Assembly: GCA_949825025.1 (NCBI GenBank)
Contig: OX463784.1
Span: 3,502,885 to 3,566,884 of the forward strand
Direction: 5' to 3'
Source of the DNA: Siphlonurus alternatus
Lineage: Eukaryota > Arthropoda > Insecta > Ephemeroptera > Siphlonuridae
Length of the DNA: 64,000 nucleotides
Part shown: in pieces, positions 59,601-61,306 of the stretch
Layout of the letters: each line of letters opens with the position of its first letter
Numbering within the stretch: the first letter of the stretch is position 1
Notes under the pieces: generated by a model
Seen by the model: only the letters and a program-made list of their open reading frames with translations
Databases searched by the model: none
Told to the model about the DNA's origin: nothing
Translations under genes and position numbers: made by a program

Positions 59601-61306
59601 TTACCACAAACCACATTGAATGTCACATTGACATGTTTCAGATGAGGCTCGTGACCTCCAGAAGGGAGTGCTGGTCCACTGTCTAGCTGGGGTGTCTCGC
59701 TCGGTCACCATCACGCTGGCCTACCTCATGTTCAAGATGTCGCTCAGCCTCAACGACGCGTTCAACGTGGTGCGCAGTCGCAAGTCAAACATCGCACCAA
59801 ACTTCAACTTTATGGAGCAGCTGCACTGCTTCGAGAGGGAGCTAGGTGAGTCCATTGTACCTAGGGAGGAGGGTCTAGGTGCACATGAAGGAGGAGGGGG
59901 GAAAAGTACAGTAGTAATGGAAAATTTGTATGATTTATTTTTATTTCATAAATGACTTTTTTGTTTTTGTTTAGAACCTGGAAAGTATTGCTAAATTTTT
60001 TTACCGAGGTGGGGTTTGAACCCACACCTCTTTTAGTTCCCCTTTATTAAGAAGTGATACTTCTCTCTGTACCCTCAATAACTTTTAAAAATAGTCCCTA
60101 AGTGAGATCTAAAAAATCTTAAAAGAATCAGAGTAGTATGACTTTGCACCCTGTATTCATTTCTACAATAAATTGCATGTAGGTTGTTCCTTCCCCTGAT
60201 TATAAATATCCTCTTAAATAATGAGTTACCTGTCTACCACAATTGGCTGCAATGATGAATTGTGAATACTGCAATTATGAGATCGGTATAAAATAAAGCT
60301 CATTATTGCAATCACCTGATATAGTGGAGAGCTCATTATTGCATATGGTCTCCTGTAAGCTTTTAATAAATTACTGTCTGCAAAATGCCATTTAATTGTT
60401 AAGTTCAAACCTGTGTCATGGCCCGGTAGCTAGATTAGCAGTAGATCGTGAGAAGGGGGAAAAGTGCTTAAAACCATACAGATTATAAAAGACCTCAGCG
60501 ACTGATGTCCAGGAAATTGACAAATGTTCCATATTTTCCTGTACAAGCGCAGTGTGTCTCTCATAAACAACTGATAATAATAAAACTTAATTGATTCTGT
60601 TAAGGGTAAGATAACGCCACCAAAATGTTAAGAAAAATCCCTCACACAAAAATTATGAAAAAAAGTTAAACTGCTCTCCTCTATACCCTCTATCAGTAGT
60701 TGAAATATCAGGTATACAAATACGATCAAGTTTTTGAGTTATGAATTTTTAAAATTGACTACTTAAACATGGAGAAATGGAACTTCCATGTTAAATTGGT
60801 CATCTTTAAAAATTCATAACTAAAAAACTAGATCGTATTTGTATACCTGATATTTTAGCTACTGATGTAGAGGAGAACATTTTAAAAAAAAAAATCATAA
60901 TTTTCGTGCGAGGGATTTTTTGTTTTAACATTGGTGGCGTTATCTTACCCTTAACAAGCAACAGGTAGCTAATAATTATATAGAAAACGATAATCATAGA
61001 TATACAATATGTAATTTAGAAATTTGTCTTAAAAAAGTTATGTTCCTGAACAAACGGCACCCCCTCTTTAGACCACACCTAACGTCCTCTCTTGTTGCAG
61101 GTCTCGGAGACAGCCAGGCCACTCCCCTGCTGGCGGTGCACGGTCCCGACTCAACGGCCCCCCACCCCCCCTCCCGCTGCTCTTGTAACCGCCCAGACTG
61201 CACGTGCGCTCCCCCCAACCCTCACTTCCTCTCACCCCTGCTGCCCACTGGAGCCAGTCCGGACTCAGGCATAGAGTTTGACCGCTGGACTTCAATAGCA
61301 GAATAG
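18151..61306 (+). CDS. MKP-3-type dual-specificity MAP-kinase phosphatase (five coding exons)
   Basis: Joined coding exons 18151-18526, 36916-37202, 39786-39921, 59642-59845 and 61101-61306 total 1209 nt: 402 residues plus TAG. All four introns are GT-AG and the frame is kept across each join. Residues about 17-136 form the rhodanese-like MAPK-binding domain with the docking motif IMLRRL (58-63). Residues 158-192 are a Ser/Gly/acidic linker. Residues about 194-335 form the catalytic domain, with general-acid D249 in IADHW and the HCLAGVSRS loop (C280, R286). The tail 335-402 is Pro/Cys-rich and ends near [11 protein letters not shown]. The family dephosphorylates Thr and Tyr of activated ERK-type MAP kinases, usually in the cytoplasm, as negative feedback on Ras/ERK signalling. 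Length is close to human DUSP6 (381). Exon pattern, docking motif and sequence place it with DUSP6/7/9 (Drosophila Mkp3) rather than DUSP1/4. Confidence 0.95.
18527..18937. other. Start of intron 1, no element bounded
   Basis: AT-rich. A short GC-rich island (18825-18905) with GGGTGTTTTGGGCGTTCCGC precedes the satellite. No gene evidence. Confidence 0.4.
18938..19860 (+). repeat. Degenerate tandem satellite in intron 1
   Basis: Seven to eight head-to-tail units of about 100-135 bp. Each carries AATGTACAGTTTCTCGCG, TTAAAATATGGACC, a GTACGTAAAA or similar step, and TGTACAGTAAAGTA. The TCGCGTTAAA or variant motif falls near 18947, 19050, 19180, 19302, 19436, 19550, 19660 and 19836. TGTACA and TACGTA palindromes are frequent. 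The frames are not conserved as protein. Confidence 0.85.
19918..20703 (-). pseudogene. Non-LTR retrotransposon 3' end, reverse-transcriptase C-terminus
   Basis: The - strand frame 20703-20485 reads [18 protein letters not shown], then [19 protein letters not shown]. This is the arrangement (Y-x-TRN...K...Y-x...I-x-LP) seen after the reverse transcriptase domain of many animal LINEs. A frameshift near 20485 separates further matching sequence down to about 20395 ([17 protein letters not shown]). AT-rich 3' sequence runs to TAA-type repeats near 19925. It is 5'-truncated and dead. Confidence 0.65.
21010..21310 (+). repeat. Dispersed repeat R2, + copy
   Basis: AAGCTTCAAAAGAGTGCGCC at the left, GTCGCTAAGGTCCATCTTGC, TTTTCTCGGTTATAAATC, and CAGCTGACTTGAAGCTTC at the right. 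The opposed ends AAGCTTCAA / TTGAAGCTT are clear here. Confidence 0.7.
21655..21850 (-). repeat. SINE-like repeat with the CTCAGTC core
   Basis: CCCGGCTCTTCGTGTTTTG, GTCCATGGCCTGTTAGCC and the core hairpin GACTGAGG...CCTTAGTC. Similar to 9130-9320. No coding frame. Confidence 0.55.
22180..22299. mobile_element. 114-bp palindromic MITE (22183-22296)
   Basis: CACTACGTTTACATGACGGTG at the left; the inverse CATCATGTAAACGTAGTG at the right; an inner inverted pair CGTTGACGACG / CGTCGTCAACG. AAT is duplicated exactly at 22180-22182 and 22297-22299. Confidence 0.8.
22660..22800 (-). repeat. Dispersed repeat (GTCATTGGTGCG family)
   Basis: TCGGAAGCGCTCGCTCGGG, TTCTTCGTTACAAACAACGC, CCAATGACTGAAGACG and CACGACGAAAACCAAGTT recur, on the opposite strand, at 25835-25960 and 34110-34240, with a stub at 36440-36475. 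It usually sits next to an R2 copy, so the two may be parts of one larger element. Confidence 0.55.
22800..23105 (+). repeat. Dispersed repeat R2, + copy
   Basis: Same landmarks as 9955-10262, with a T-run of about 22 near 23030-23053. Confidence 0.7.
23300..23480 (+). repeat. Dispersed repeat R3 (CATAGACTGCG family)
   Basis: AACTGTAGCTCCAATAGACAG, CACCTCCATAGACTGCG, CAAACAAAGCAGCAGTAACG and TTCGTGGTGTCCAGAGG. Related pieces: 21330-21500 (inverted in part), 24140-24310, 45110-45170, 57065-57160 (inverted) and 63775-63860. Boundaries not resolved. Confidence 0.5.
23890..24112. mobile_element. Two adjacent TTACACGATACAATTTT MITE copies
   Basis: 23890-23978 and 23995-24112 each run from TTACACGATACAATTTTGC to the inverse, AAAATTGTATCGTGT. 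Interiors contain AAGTTTTCTTGTAAGG-type inverted segments. The same family occurs singly at 28086-28209 and 61865-62005. Confidence 0.75.
24313..25254. other. Intron 1 stretch, no gene or bounded element
   Basis: Short frames near 25016-25270 have no recognisable similarity. The sequence turns GC-richer around 25020-25210 (TGATGACGTCAC near 25123) without exon signals I can support. Confidence 0.4.
25255..25590 (+). repeat. Dispersed repeat R4, inverted partner at 36470-36800
   Basis: AAGAGATGGCGCTGACGTC, TTTGCATCGAGGATACGGC, TTGTCCGGAAGTATTTGAC, CGCCAGACGCACGTAG and TTCGCACTAACTTTATGACG. The same 330 bp recurs in reverse orientation at 36470-36800, just upstream of exon 2, and as an internally deleted + copy at 43445-43625. 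Identity to the inverted copy looks very high. Confidence 0.8.
25593..25798. mobile_element. Palindromic MITE, CGTCCGGAATAATGAGC family
   Basis: CGTCCGGAATAATGAGCTAT at the left, ATAGCTCAATATTCCGGAC at the right, and inner opposed AGCTATCTGC / GCAGATAGCT and GTGCTCACC segments. Longer relative of 3454-3640. Confidence 0.75.
25967..26584. mobile_element. hAT-like element with GCATCCGGATGC arms (element 25975-26576)
   Basis: The termini are CAGGGACCGGATGC and GCATCCGATCCCTG. An exact 8-bp TSD, GTATAAAC, is at 25967-25974 and 26577-26584. The 602-bp element consists of two arms of short units (ATGCGCATCCGGATGCAAAT and CATGCATCTGGGATGC variants) around an AT-rich spacer of about 90 bp. CAGGG...CCCTG termini with an 8-bp TSD are classic for hAT. 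No transposase. A second copy, itself interrupted, is at 50790-53498. Confidence 0.92.
26740..26970 (-). repeat. Dispersed repeat R1 fragment, - copy
   Basis: TTTCTGTCAGACGGAATCG, CGCTTATGGTTTGGTCAAAT, TAGCTCCATTTTCGG and ATAAGGCCCCATATGTTAAA match R1. The other end of the copy seems to lie at about 27950-28235, after insertion of the DNA between. Confidence 0.5.
27189..27866 (+). pseudogene. LINE reverse-transcriptase C-terminus, split by a TTAA MITE
   Basis: The frame from about 27200 reads [16 protein letters not shown], then [12 protein letters not shown] and, after a frameshift in an A-run near 27384, [20 protein letters not shown]. This tail follows the reverse transcriptase domain in insect LINEs. 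The frame is cut at TTTAAG (27465-27470) by the MITE 27470-27816. With the MITE and one TTAA ignored, it continues as [14 protein letters not shown] to a TAG at 27864-27866. So the MITE hit a LINE whose frame here was still readable. The 5' part is missing. Confidence 0.75.
27466..27820. mobile_element. TTAA MITE copy 1 (27470-27816)
   Basis: Begins GGGTAAGGTAACGCCACCAA and ends with the inverse, GGGGGCGTTACCTTACCC. TTAA is duplicated at 27466-27469 and 27817-27820. Inside is a long palindrome (TCCCTCTCACAAAAATTCTG, ATATCAGGTATACAAATACG, TTTAACATGG and their inverses), so the 347 bp folds almost end to end. TTAA targets are specific to piggyBac-type transposases. Confidence 0.92.
28086..28209. 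mobile_element. TTACACGATACAATTTT MITE, single copy
   Basis: GCCGGTATTACACGATAC at the left, GTATGGTGTAATACGG at the right, with opposed CTCACGAGAAAAC / TTCTTGCAAGG inner segments. It interrupts an R1 repeat (GGGGGCTGATTCCAAA before, AAGATCTCAATTAAC after). Confidence 0.75.
28210..28751. other. Intron 1 stretch without recognised elements
   Basis: No gene or bounded repeat. Frames here (for example on the - strand 28345-28572) lack recognisable similarity. Confidence 0.35.
28752..28930. mobile_element. GGGGGACATTCGCG MITE, 173 bp (28755-28927)
   Basis: GGGGGACATTCGCGAAG and CTTCGCGCGTGAATGTCCCCC are inverted ends. AAT is duplicated at 28752-28754 and 28928-28930. The inner pair CCCCCACTT...TAGCCTCAATTTT / AAAATTGAGGCTAAAG is nearly perfect. 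This is the uninterrupted form of the element at 12222-12734. Confidence 0.85.
29220..29420. mobile_element. Palindromic MITE, GCTAGTCGCAGACAG type
   Basis: TAAGGCTAGTCGCAGACAG at the left; CTGTGTGCGACCCCCCTTA at the right. Inside, TTTCGCATCGTATG and CGTATCGTATGC pair with opposed segments (CGTATACGATCG, TACAATCG). Target duplication unclear. Confidence 0.6.
29455..29815 (+). repeat. Three tandem units of about 120 bp with half of the SINE core
   Basis: Each unit has GACCGGTTCCCTGAGTCA, CAGGCAAATAT, AAAGTTATCC or similar, then TTGAAACACAATCGCCTAT. The units start near 29476, 29598 and 29724. The phrase TTCCCTGAGTC...CCAGGCAAAT is the right half of the SINE core plus its downstream step, so the array seems to derive from a SINE tail. 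Confidence 0.75.
29816..30504. other. Intron 1 stretch without recognised elements
   Basis: Short frames only. Nothing with recognisable similarity or bounded inverted repeats. Confidence 0.35.
30505..30828 (-). mobile_element. 5S-rRNA-headed SINE, - strand
   Basis: On the - strand it opens with a 5S-like head (30731-30828): GACCGGGTCTTGTCATATCA, CCAAAGTCAAGCAATGCC and GGTTAGTAGTTGGATGGG, then GTGACCG. The body (TTCATTGACAAAAGC, GACTGAAG...CCTTCAGTC core) and GCAAATGCCGGGATGGATTG follow. The 5S internal control region (A box, IE, C box) is recognisable. Confidence 0.82.
31332..31640 (+). mobile_element. 5S-rRNA-headed SINE, + strand
   Basis: GGTGTGGCGCAGTGCG, then 5S-like GGGTCTCGTCAGATCACC, GAAGTCCAGCAACGCC, TTAGTAGTTAGATGGGTGAC. 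The body has a gap-free run to GGTTCATTGACAAAAGC, the core (GCTGAGG...CCTCAGTC) and a GGAAGAGCCCGCGAAACGC end. This is the clearest 5S head in the window. Confidence 0.85.
31641..32083. other. Intron 1 stretch, no element bounded
   Basis: AT-rich, then mixed sequence around 31880-32080 with no gene evidence. Confidence 0.35.
32084..32432 (+). repeat. Dispersed repeat R5, inverted partner at 57655-58002
   Basis: GAGGGGATTGCGCTGACGTC, GAGGAGGGCCAGAATGCACG, ACTAGCATATAAACAAAGTG, AACAGTACACGATAGAACTC and CTCACGTAAACATAAACAG. The copy in intron 3 is in reverse orientation and aligns along nearly the whole length. This places complementary sequences on both sides of exons 2 and 3. Confidence 0.82.
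32552..32772. mobile_element. PIF/Harbinger-like MITE, 215 bp (32555-32769)
   Basis: AGGCAGATTCAGATGGCGAC at the left; CGCCATGTGTGAATCCACCT at the right. TTA flanks both ends (32552-32554, 32770-32772), the usual Harbinger target. Inner opposed CGACGCGATTTT / AAAATCGC and GGCGAATTCGCC palindromes. A second copy is at 41962-42171. Confidence 0.78.
32836..34013. mobile_element. TA-flanked MITE ATGGACAAC, split by a second TA element
   Basis: ATGGACAACATACATGAAAA at the left (about 32838) and the inverse TTTTCATGTATGTTGTCCAT ending near 34012. TA lies immediately before the left end, and after the right end once the neighbouring insertion is discounted. Its halves (GCAGAAATGAATAGATGG, ACCAAATTATGCTAC and inverses) are separated by the element at 32900-33743. 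Relatives: 37807-38150, pieces at 35205-35500 and 59970-60180. Confidence 0.75.
32898..33745. mobile_element. Mariner-like element CACTGCAAAAA, 844 bp (32900-33743)
   Basis: CACTGCAAAAA and TTTTTGCAGTG with TA duplicated at 32898-32899 and 33744-33745. Removing it and one TA restores the palindrome partner sequence ATGCTA...TCTGAATTTTTTCAG of the outer MITE. The interior has repeated GACCCTTAAGGGTC-type motifs (33230-33510) and no transposase. Confidence 0.85.
34011..34580. mobile_element. GGTCCGTTCGTAAAC element with R2 inside (34014-34577)
   Basis: GGTCCGTTCGTAAACCCTG at the left; CAGGTTTTACGAACAGACC at the right; ATT duplicated at 34011-34013 and 34578-34580. It is the long relative of the perfect hairpin at 5605-5725. 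It contains a GTCATTGGTGTG repeat (34110-34240) and an R2 copy (34255-34553). It inserted exactly at the right tip of the TA MITE 32836-34013. Confidence 0.72.
34581..36073. other. Intron 1 stretch with MITE fragments
   Basis: 35205-35500 carries pieces of the ATGGACAAC MITE (AATGAATAGAGGGTAC, AGAGCCCGGAAAGTATTGC, CGAGGTCGAACCCACG). The rest is AT-rich without gene evidence. Confidence 0.4.
36074..36197. mobile_element. Hairpin MITE, TACACTCGTCGCC family
   Basis: GTACACTCGTTGCCTTGG at the left; the inner pair CTTGCAGCTTTGTTAATC / GATTAACAAGGCTGCAA; right end decayed near CGAAACAGCAACTGA. Confidence 0.7.
36470..36800 (-). repeat. Dispersed repeat R4, - copy next to exon 2
   Basis: Reverse complement of 25255-25590 (TGGCGTCATAAAGTTAGTGC, CGTGCGTCTGGCGAGGATTA, TATCCTCGATGCAAAGAGC, CGCCATCTCTTGGTCC). 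It ends about 115 bp before the exon 2 acceptor and explains the open frame that extends upstream of that exon. Confidence 0.8.
36916..37202 (+). CDS. Exon 2: end of rhodanese domain, linker, start of catalytic domain
   Basis: The acceptor is TTCCAG before 36916 and the donor is CAG|GTTAGT at 37203. Encodes residues 126-221: [13 protein letters not shown] closes the MAPK-binding domain, followed by a Ser/Gly run (residues 159-173) and an acidic stretch, then the start of the phosphatase fold at [12 protein letters not shown]. The split codon 126 reads TGT (Cys), where DUSP6-type proteins usually have Gly. The exon is far more GC-rich than its introns. A frame open upstream of 36916 is intron sequence, because it lacks the acceptor and matches a repeat. 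Confidence 0.93.
37203..37806. other. Start of intron 2 with a TTAA-MITE right end
   Basis: About 37270-37388 matches the right half of the longer TTAA MITE (ATTTCAGATTTTTTGTG, GGACCTACATCGAGCAGC, GGCGTTATCTCTACC). The left half is lost. The remainder (GCGTCTTATCCCCCCGAC and following) has no exon signals. Confidence 0.5.
37807..38150. mobile_element. ATGGACAAC MITE, uninterrupted copy
   Basis: TAATGGACAACCTACTGTAT at the left; GGGTGTCCATT at the right. Opposed halves GAATAGAGGGTACC-like / GACACCCTCTATTC and TGATACCTGCAACTATTTTT / TAGTTCCGGGACCC. It shows the state of 32836-34013 without inserts. Confidence 0.72.
38160..38372 (+). mobile_element. SINE copy, 5S-SINE body and tail
   Basis: TTTGGACATCACTTTGGTCC, core (TCTGAGG...CCTCAGTC), GCTGGGACGCGTAACAGGCC, CCGCGAGCTCCAAGC, GGATGTATCCTTG and an A-rich tail. 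5'-truncated. Lies in intron 2. Confidence 0.75.
38590..38938. mobile_element. TTAA MITE, left end lost
   Basis: Right end GATCAGCTGATCCGTG...TTACCTTACCC at 38934, followed by TTAA. The inner palindrome (AATTATTCGAGACGATTTTT / AATCGGCTCGAATAATT) matches the longer subfamily at 44415-44800 and 58520-58760. The left terminus is not recognisable. Confidence 0.7.
38939..39785. other. End of intron 2 with one SINE core
   Basis: 39385-39450 holds CTGACTGAGGTTTCCATGG, TTCTTCAGTC and AGGCAAATGCTGGGATGG, a SINE fragment. A short imperfect TA/TAA run lies at 39570-39615. No other element bounded. Confidence 0.5.
39786..39921 (+). CDS. Exon 3: catalytic domain with the general acid
   Basis: The acceptor is TTACAG before 39786 and the donor is G|GTGAGT at 39922. 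Encodes residues 222-266, including [14 protein letters not shown] and [11 protein letters not shown], with D249 as the likely general acid. The last 16 or so coding bases and the splice donor are repeated downstream in the intron (see 39907-40146). Donor one is assigned because it alone joins in frame to exon 4 without a stop. Confidence 0.94.
39907..40146 (+). repeat. Tandem repeat of exon 3 end plus splice donor (four units)
   Basis: The unit GCCATCGAGTTCATTG + GTGAGTCCACTT + about 45 bp of G-rich sequence (ACCTGGGGGGTGGGGCAATG) occurs four times with spacings of 72, 64 and 77 bp. Unit 1 is the true exon 3 end with donor at 39922. Unit 2 has an intact GTGAGT donor at 39994. Unit 3 reads TCGAGT at 40058 (GT lost). 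Unit 4 reads GCGAGT at 40135, a possible GC donor. Reading past donor 1 meets TGA within five codons, so use of later donors would truncate the protein before C280. Confidence 0.88.
40147..40795. other. Intron 3 stretch, nothing recognised
   Basis: No bounded element and no convincing frame. Confidence 0.35.
40796..40935 (-). repeat. Minisatellite, TTCGGTGTAAGGAA units
   Basis: Eight to nine imperfect copies of a 14-18-bp unit (TTTTCGGTGTAAGGAA and variants such as GTTCGGTGTACGGAAC). TTCGGTGTAA also occurs in the arms of the foldback elements at 50287-55277, but a common origin is not shown. Confidence 0.75.
41357..41707. mobile_element. TTAA MITE copy 2 (41361-41703)
   Basis: GGTAGAGATAACACGCCCAA at the left, TTGGGCGTGTTATCTCTACC at the right, TTAA at 41357-41360 and 41704-41707. 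Inner pair TCCCATTCATGAAAATTACG / AATTTTCATGAATGGGA. 343 bp, nearly perfect palindrome. Confidence 0.92.
41959..42174. mobile_element. PIF/Harbinger-like MITE, second copy
   Basis: AGGCGGATTCAGATGGCGAC at the left, AATCGCCATCTGAATTCACC at the right, TTA at the left flank and TTAT at the right. Same family as 32555-32769. Confidence 0.75.
42175..42804. other. Intron 3 stretch, nothing recognised
   Basis: Slightly higher GC than its surroundings, but no similarity or exon structure I can support. Confidence 0.35.
42805..43148 (+). repeat. Dispersed repeat R1, best copy
   Basis: From GGATGAATCTCAGTAGATTG to CAGTAACTGAGATTAATCG. The ends are inverted (AATCTCAGT / ACTGAGATT). Interior non-coding. 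Other copies: 8700-9000, 10498-10845 (-), 12745-13130 (-), 26740-26970 (-), 47090-47365. Confidence 0.75.
43445..43875 (+). repeat. Deleted R4 copy followed by a GTCCGGAATAATGAGC-type MITE fragment
   Basis: 43445-43625 matches both ends of R4 with the middle deleted (GGAAAGCAATCCTCGCCAG marks the join). From about 43620 to 43870, TAATGATCTATCTGCTAC, TTCAGGTGAGAACAATTATG and CTCACCTAAAATAGCAG belong to the palindromic MITE family of 25593-25798. Confidence 0.65.
43936..44190. mobile_element. TA-flanked palindromic MITE, GGTCCTCTATCC (43938-44188)
   Basis: GGTCCTCTATCCAAATGACT at the left and the inverse AGTCATTTGGATAGAGGACC at the right; TA at 43936-43937 and 44189-44190. The arms pair for over 100 bp (AACAAATTTAAT, CTGCAGTTATGTATTTTAT and inverses). 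Confidence 0.85.
44411..44804. mobile_element. TTAA MITE copy 3, long subfamily (44415-44800)
   Basis: GGTAGAGATAACGCCGAACA at the left, GACCGGCGTTATCTCTACC at the right, TTAA at 44411-44414 and 44801-44804. The interior differs from copies 1 and 2 (TTGATTAACATGTAAACCTT, AAACAATTTAACGAG and inverses), so termini are shared while bodies are not. Confidence 0.92.
44805..45808. other. Intron 3 stretch with repeat fragments
   Basis: Includes an R3 piece (45110-45170: CATAGACTGCGACAACGC) and a G-rich piece (45630-45770) like 4102-4290. The frame at 45403-45597 has no recognisable similarity. Confidence 0.4.
45809..45922. mobile_element. Hairpin MITE, TACACTCGTCGCC family
   Basis: TACACTCGTCGCCTCGG at the left, AAGGTGACAACTGTA at the right, inner pair CAGCCTTGTTAATCACCATG / CATGATGATTAACAAGGCTG. 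Confidence 0.78.
46262..46615 (+). repeat. Tandem array derived from a SINE core
   Basis: Repeats of GACCATCCTAAATAAGG, TTTCCAGGTTCCTTCAGTCT and CAACTAGTAAAATGCTACAT with ATTGCTATAATATATCC between. Four to five GGTTTCC...TTCAGTCT cores occur within 350 bp. The core is the same hairpin as in the SINEs, here amplified in place. Confidence 0.7.
46616..47089. other. Intron 3 stretch, nothing recognised
   Basis: No bounded element or gene signal. Confidence 0.35.
47090..47365 (+). repeat. Dispersed repeat R1, diverged + copy
   Basis: AACCTCAGTTGAATGATACT, AACTCACCATCAATAGGTGG and CCGAAGTAACTGAGATT. Its right end abuts the TTAA-type element at 47368. Confidence 0.6.
47368..47707. mobile_element. 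TTAA-family MITE with an atypical flank
   Basis: GGGTAAGGTAACACGGATCA at the left, GTCAGCTGATCCGTGTTACC...TTACC at the right. Flanks read TTTATAA and TTTATC rather than TTAA twice, so the target site was mutated or non-canonical. Interior matches copy 2. Confidence 0.8.
47708..48698. other. Intron 3 stretch, nothing recognised except a LINE scrap
   Basis: 48415-48455 (GATTGATTGATTGGATATTT, GGGACAATTGACACATTA) matches the 3' end of the LINE at 14905-15640. The frames at 47928-48321 have no recognisable similarity. Confidence 0.4.
49184..49258 (+). pseudogene. tRNA-like sequence in left arm of H
   Basis: A box TAGCCCAGTGG (49193-49203) and B box GGTTCGATTCT (49237-49247). The anticodon loop CTTCAAA would give UCA, but the anticodon stem has a mismatch and the acceptor ends do not pair well. 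Probably a tRNA-derived Pol III promoter, not a selenocysteine or suppressor tRNA. Confidence 0.6.
49448..49644 (-). other. Loop of hairpin H with a third tRNA-like segment
   Basis: On the - strand it reads GGTGTGGCACAGTGGCGAAG, then GGAGAGTTTGATTCTCC, like an A box and a T-arm with B box of a class II tRNA. TGTGGCACTGTGGCG / CGCCACTGTGCCACA also form a smaller palindrome across the loop. Confidence 0.5.
49835..49909 (-). pseudogene. tRNA-like sequence in right arm of H
   Basis: Mirror image of 49184-49258. The B box complement AGAATCGAACC is at 49846-49856 and the A box complement CCACTGGGCTA at 49890-49900. The two copies face each other. Confidence 0.6.
51779..52665. mobile_element. TA-flanked palindrome in core of B (51781-52663)
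   Basis: CAGACTGAGCCAGAAATGGT at the left and its inverse ending at 52663, TA on both sides. The arms (CCTACCGTTTTAGGGGTG, GATTTCCATGTTAAATTAAG and inverses) cover about 400 bp each. A (TA)n tract of about 72 bp (52510-52582) lies in the right arm only. Confidence 0.85.
52510..52582. repeat. (TA)n microsatellite
   Basis: Pure TA repeat inside the right arm of the palindrome. At the matching place of element A (54243-54255) only a short GTATATATATG remains. Confidence 0.95.
53578..54330. mobile_element. TA-flanked palindrome in core of A (53580-54328)
   Basis: Same element as 51781-52663, at the same place in foldback A, with TA at 53578-53579 and 54329-54330. Shared position means it was present before A and B separated. 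Confidence 0.85.
54537..54923. mobile_element. TTAA MITE copy 4, in the arm of foldback A (54541-54919)
   Basis: GGTAGAGATAATACGGATCA at the left, TGATCCGTGTTATCTCTACC at the right, TTAA at 54537-54540 and 54920-54923. The foldback unit ATTCGTC-TTAA-ATGTTTTC is restored when the MITE and one TTAA are removed. Confidence 0.93.
55804..56509. other. Intron 3 stretch, nothing recognised
   Basis: AT-rich. No bounded element or gene signal. Confidence 0.35.
56510..56596. repeat. (TA)n microsatellite
   Basis: About 87 bp of TA repeat. The region after it (56610-56890) is an AGAGGAGAAAAGACGAG-type repeat related to 7080-7290. Confidence 0.95.
57065..57160 (-). repeat. Dispersed repeat R3, - copy
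   Basis: CACCACGAACGTTACTGCTG, CTTTGTTTGTGGACG and CGCAGTCTATGGAGGCG are the reverse complement of 23405-23470. Confidence 0.65.
57245..57590 (-). mobile_element. 5S-rRNA-headed SINE, - strand, intron 3
   Basis: On the - strand: 5S-like CTGGGTCTCGTCAGATCACC, AAAGTCAAGCAACGCC, GTGGCTAGTAGTTGGATGG; then the body with TTCATTGATAAAAGC and the core, GCAAAAGTCGGGATGGATTG, and a GGAAGAGCCCGCAAAATGC end shared with 31332-31640. A small gap replaces part of the body. Confidence 0.82.
57655..58002 (-). repeat. Dispersed repeat R5, - copy
   Basis: Reverse complement of 32084-32432 over almost its full length (GCTGATTTCTGTTTATGTTT, GAGTTCTACCGTGTACTGTT, CACTTTGTTTATATGCTAGT, GGCCCTCCTCGCATGACGTC). Confidence 0.82.
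58003..58515. other. Intron 3 stretch, nothing recognised
   Basis: No bounded element. Short frames only. Confidence 0.35.
58516..58760. mobile_element. TTAA MITE, long subfamily, right end lost
   Basis: TTAA at 58516-58519, a short insertion, then GGAAGGTAACACGGATCAGC. Interior TTGATTAACATGTAAACCTT and AAACAATTATTCGAGC with inverse GGCTCGAATAAT match 44415-44800 and 38590-38934. The right terminus is replaced by C-rich sequence near 58785. Confidence 0.7.
58761..59209. other. Intron 3 stretch with a SINE scrap
   Basis: 58848-58895 contains a fragment of the SINE core (TGAGGTTTCCACTGTTTCCT). Otherwise no recognised element. Confidence 0.4.
59210..59625 (+). repeat. Degenerate tandem array before exon 4
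   Basis: Recurrent TATCTTATGGCACATAT, ATGTCACAT and CAATCAAATTCTCA phrases spaced about 25-60 bp apart, ending about 15 bp before the polypyrimidine/acceptor of exon 4. Too diverged for a fixed unit length. Confidence 0.65.
59642..59845 (+). CDS. Exon 4: phosphatase active-site exon
   Basis: The acceptor is TTTCAG before 59642 and the donor is G|GTGAGT at 59846. Encodes residues 267-334: [12 protein letters not shown] is the Cx5R active-site loop (C280 nucleophile, R286), followed by AYLM and the family segment [16 protein letters not shown] degenerate tandem array of TTATGGCACAT-like units ends just before the acceptor. Confidence 0.96.
59846..60599. other. Start of intron 4 with MITE fragments
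   Basis: 59970-60180 matches the ATGGACAAC MITE family (GAACCTGGAAAGTATTGC, GTTTGAACCCACACCTC, CACCCTGTATTCATTTC). 60210-60345 matches the GTCCGGAATAATGAGC-type MITE (ATAATGAGTTACCTGTC, AAAGCTCATTATTGCAATC). Confidence 0.55.
60600..60954. mobile_element. TTAA MITE copy 5, in intron 4 (60604-60950)
   Basis: GGGTAAGATAACGCCACCAA at the left, TTGGTGGCGTTATCTTACCC at the right, TTAA at 60600-60603 and 60951-60954. Closest to copy 1 (same CCACCAA subterminal step). Lies about 150 bp before exon 5. Confidence 0.93.
61101..61306 (+). CDS. Exon 5: cysteine-rich C-terminal tail and stop
   Basis: The acceptor is TTGCAG before 61101 and the TAG stop is at 61304-61306. Encodes residues 335-402. After a Pro-rich stretch come four cysteines in [10 protein letters not shown] (361-370), then [20 protein letters not shown]. 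Human DUSP6 has no such Cys cluster as far as I recall. The ending resembles what I recall of invertebrate MKP-3 tails, but I could not check this. The serines and the SP site make phosphorylation-controlled stability plausible. Confidence 0.9.
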
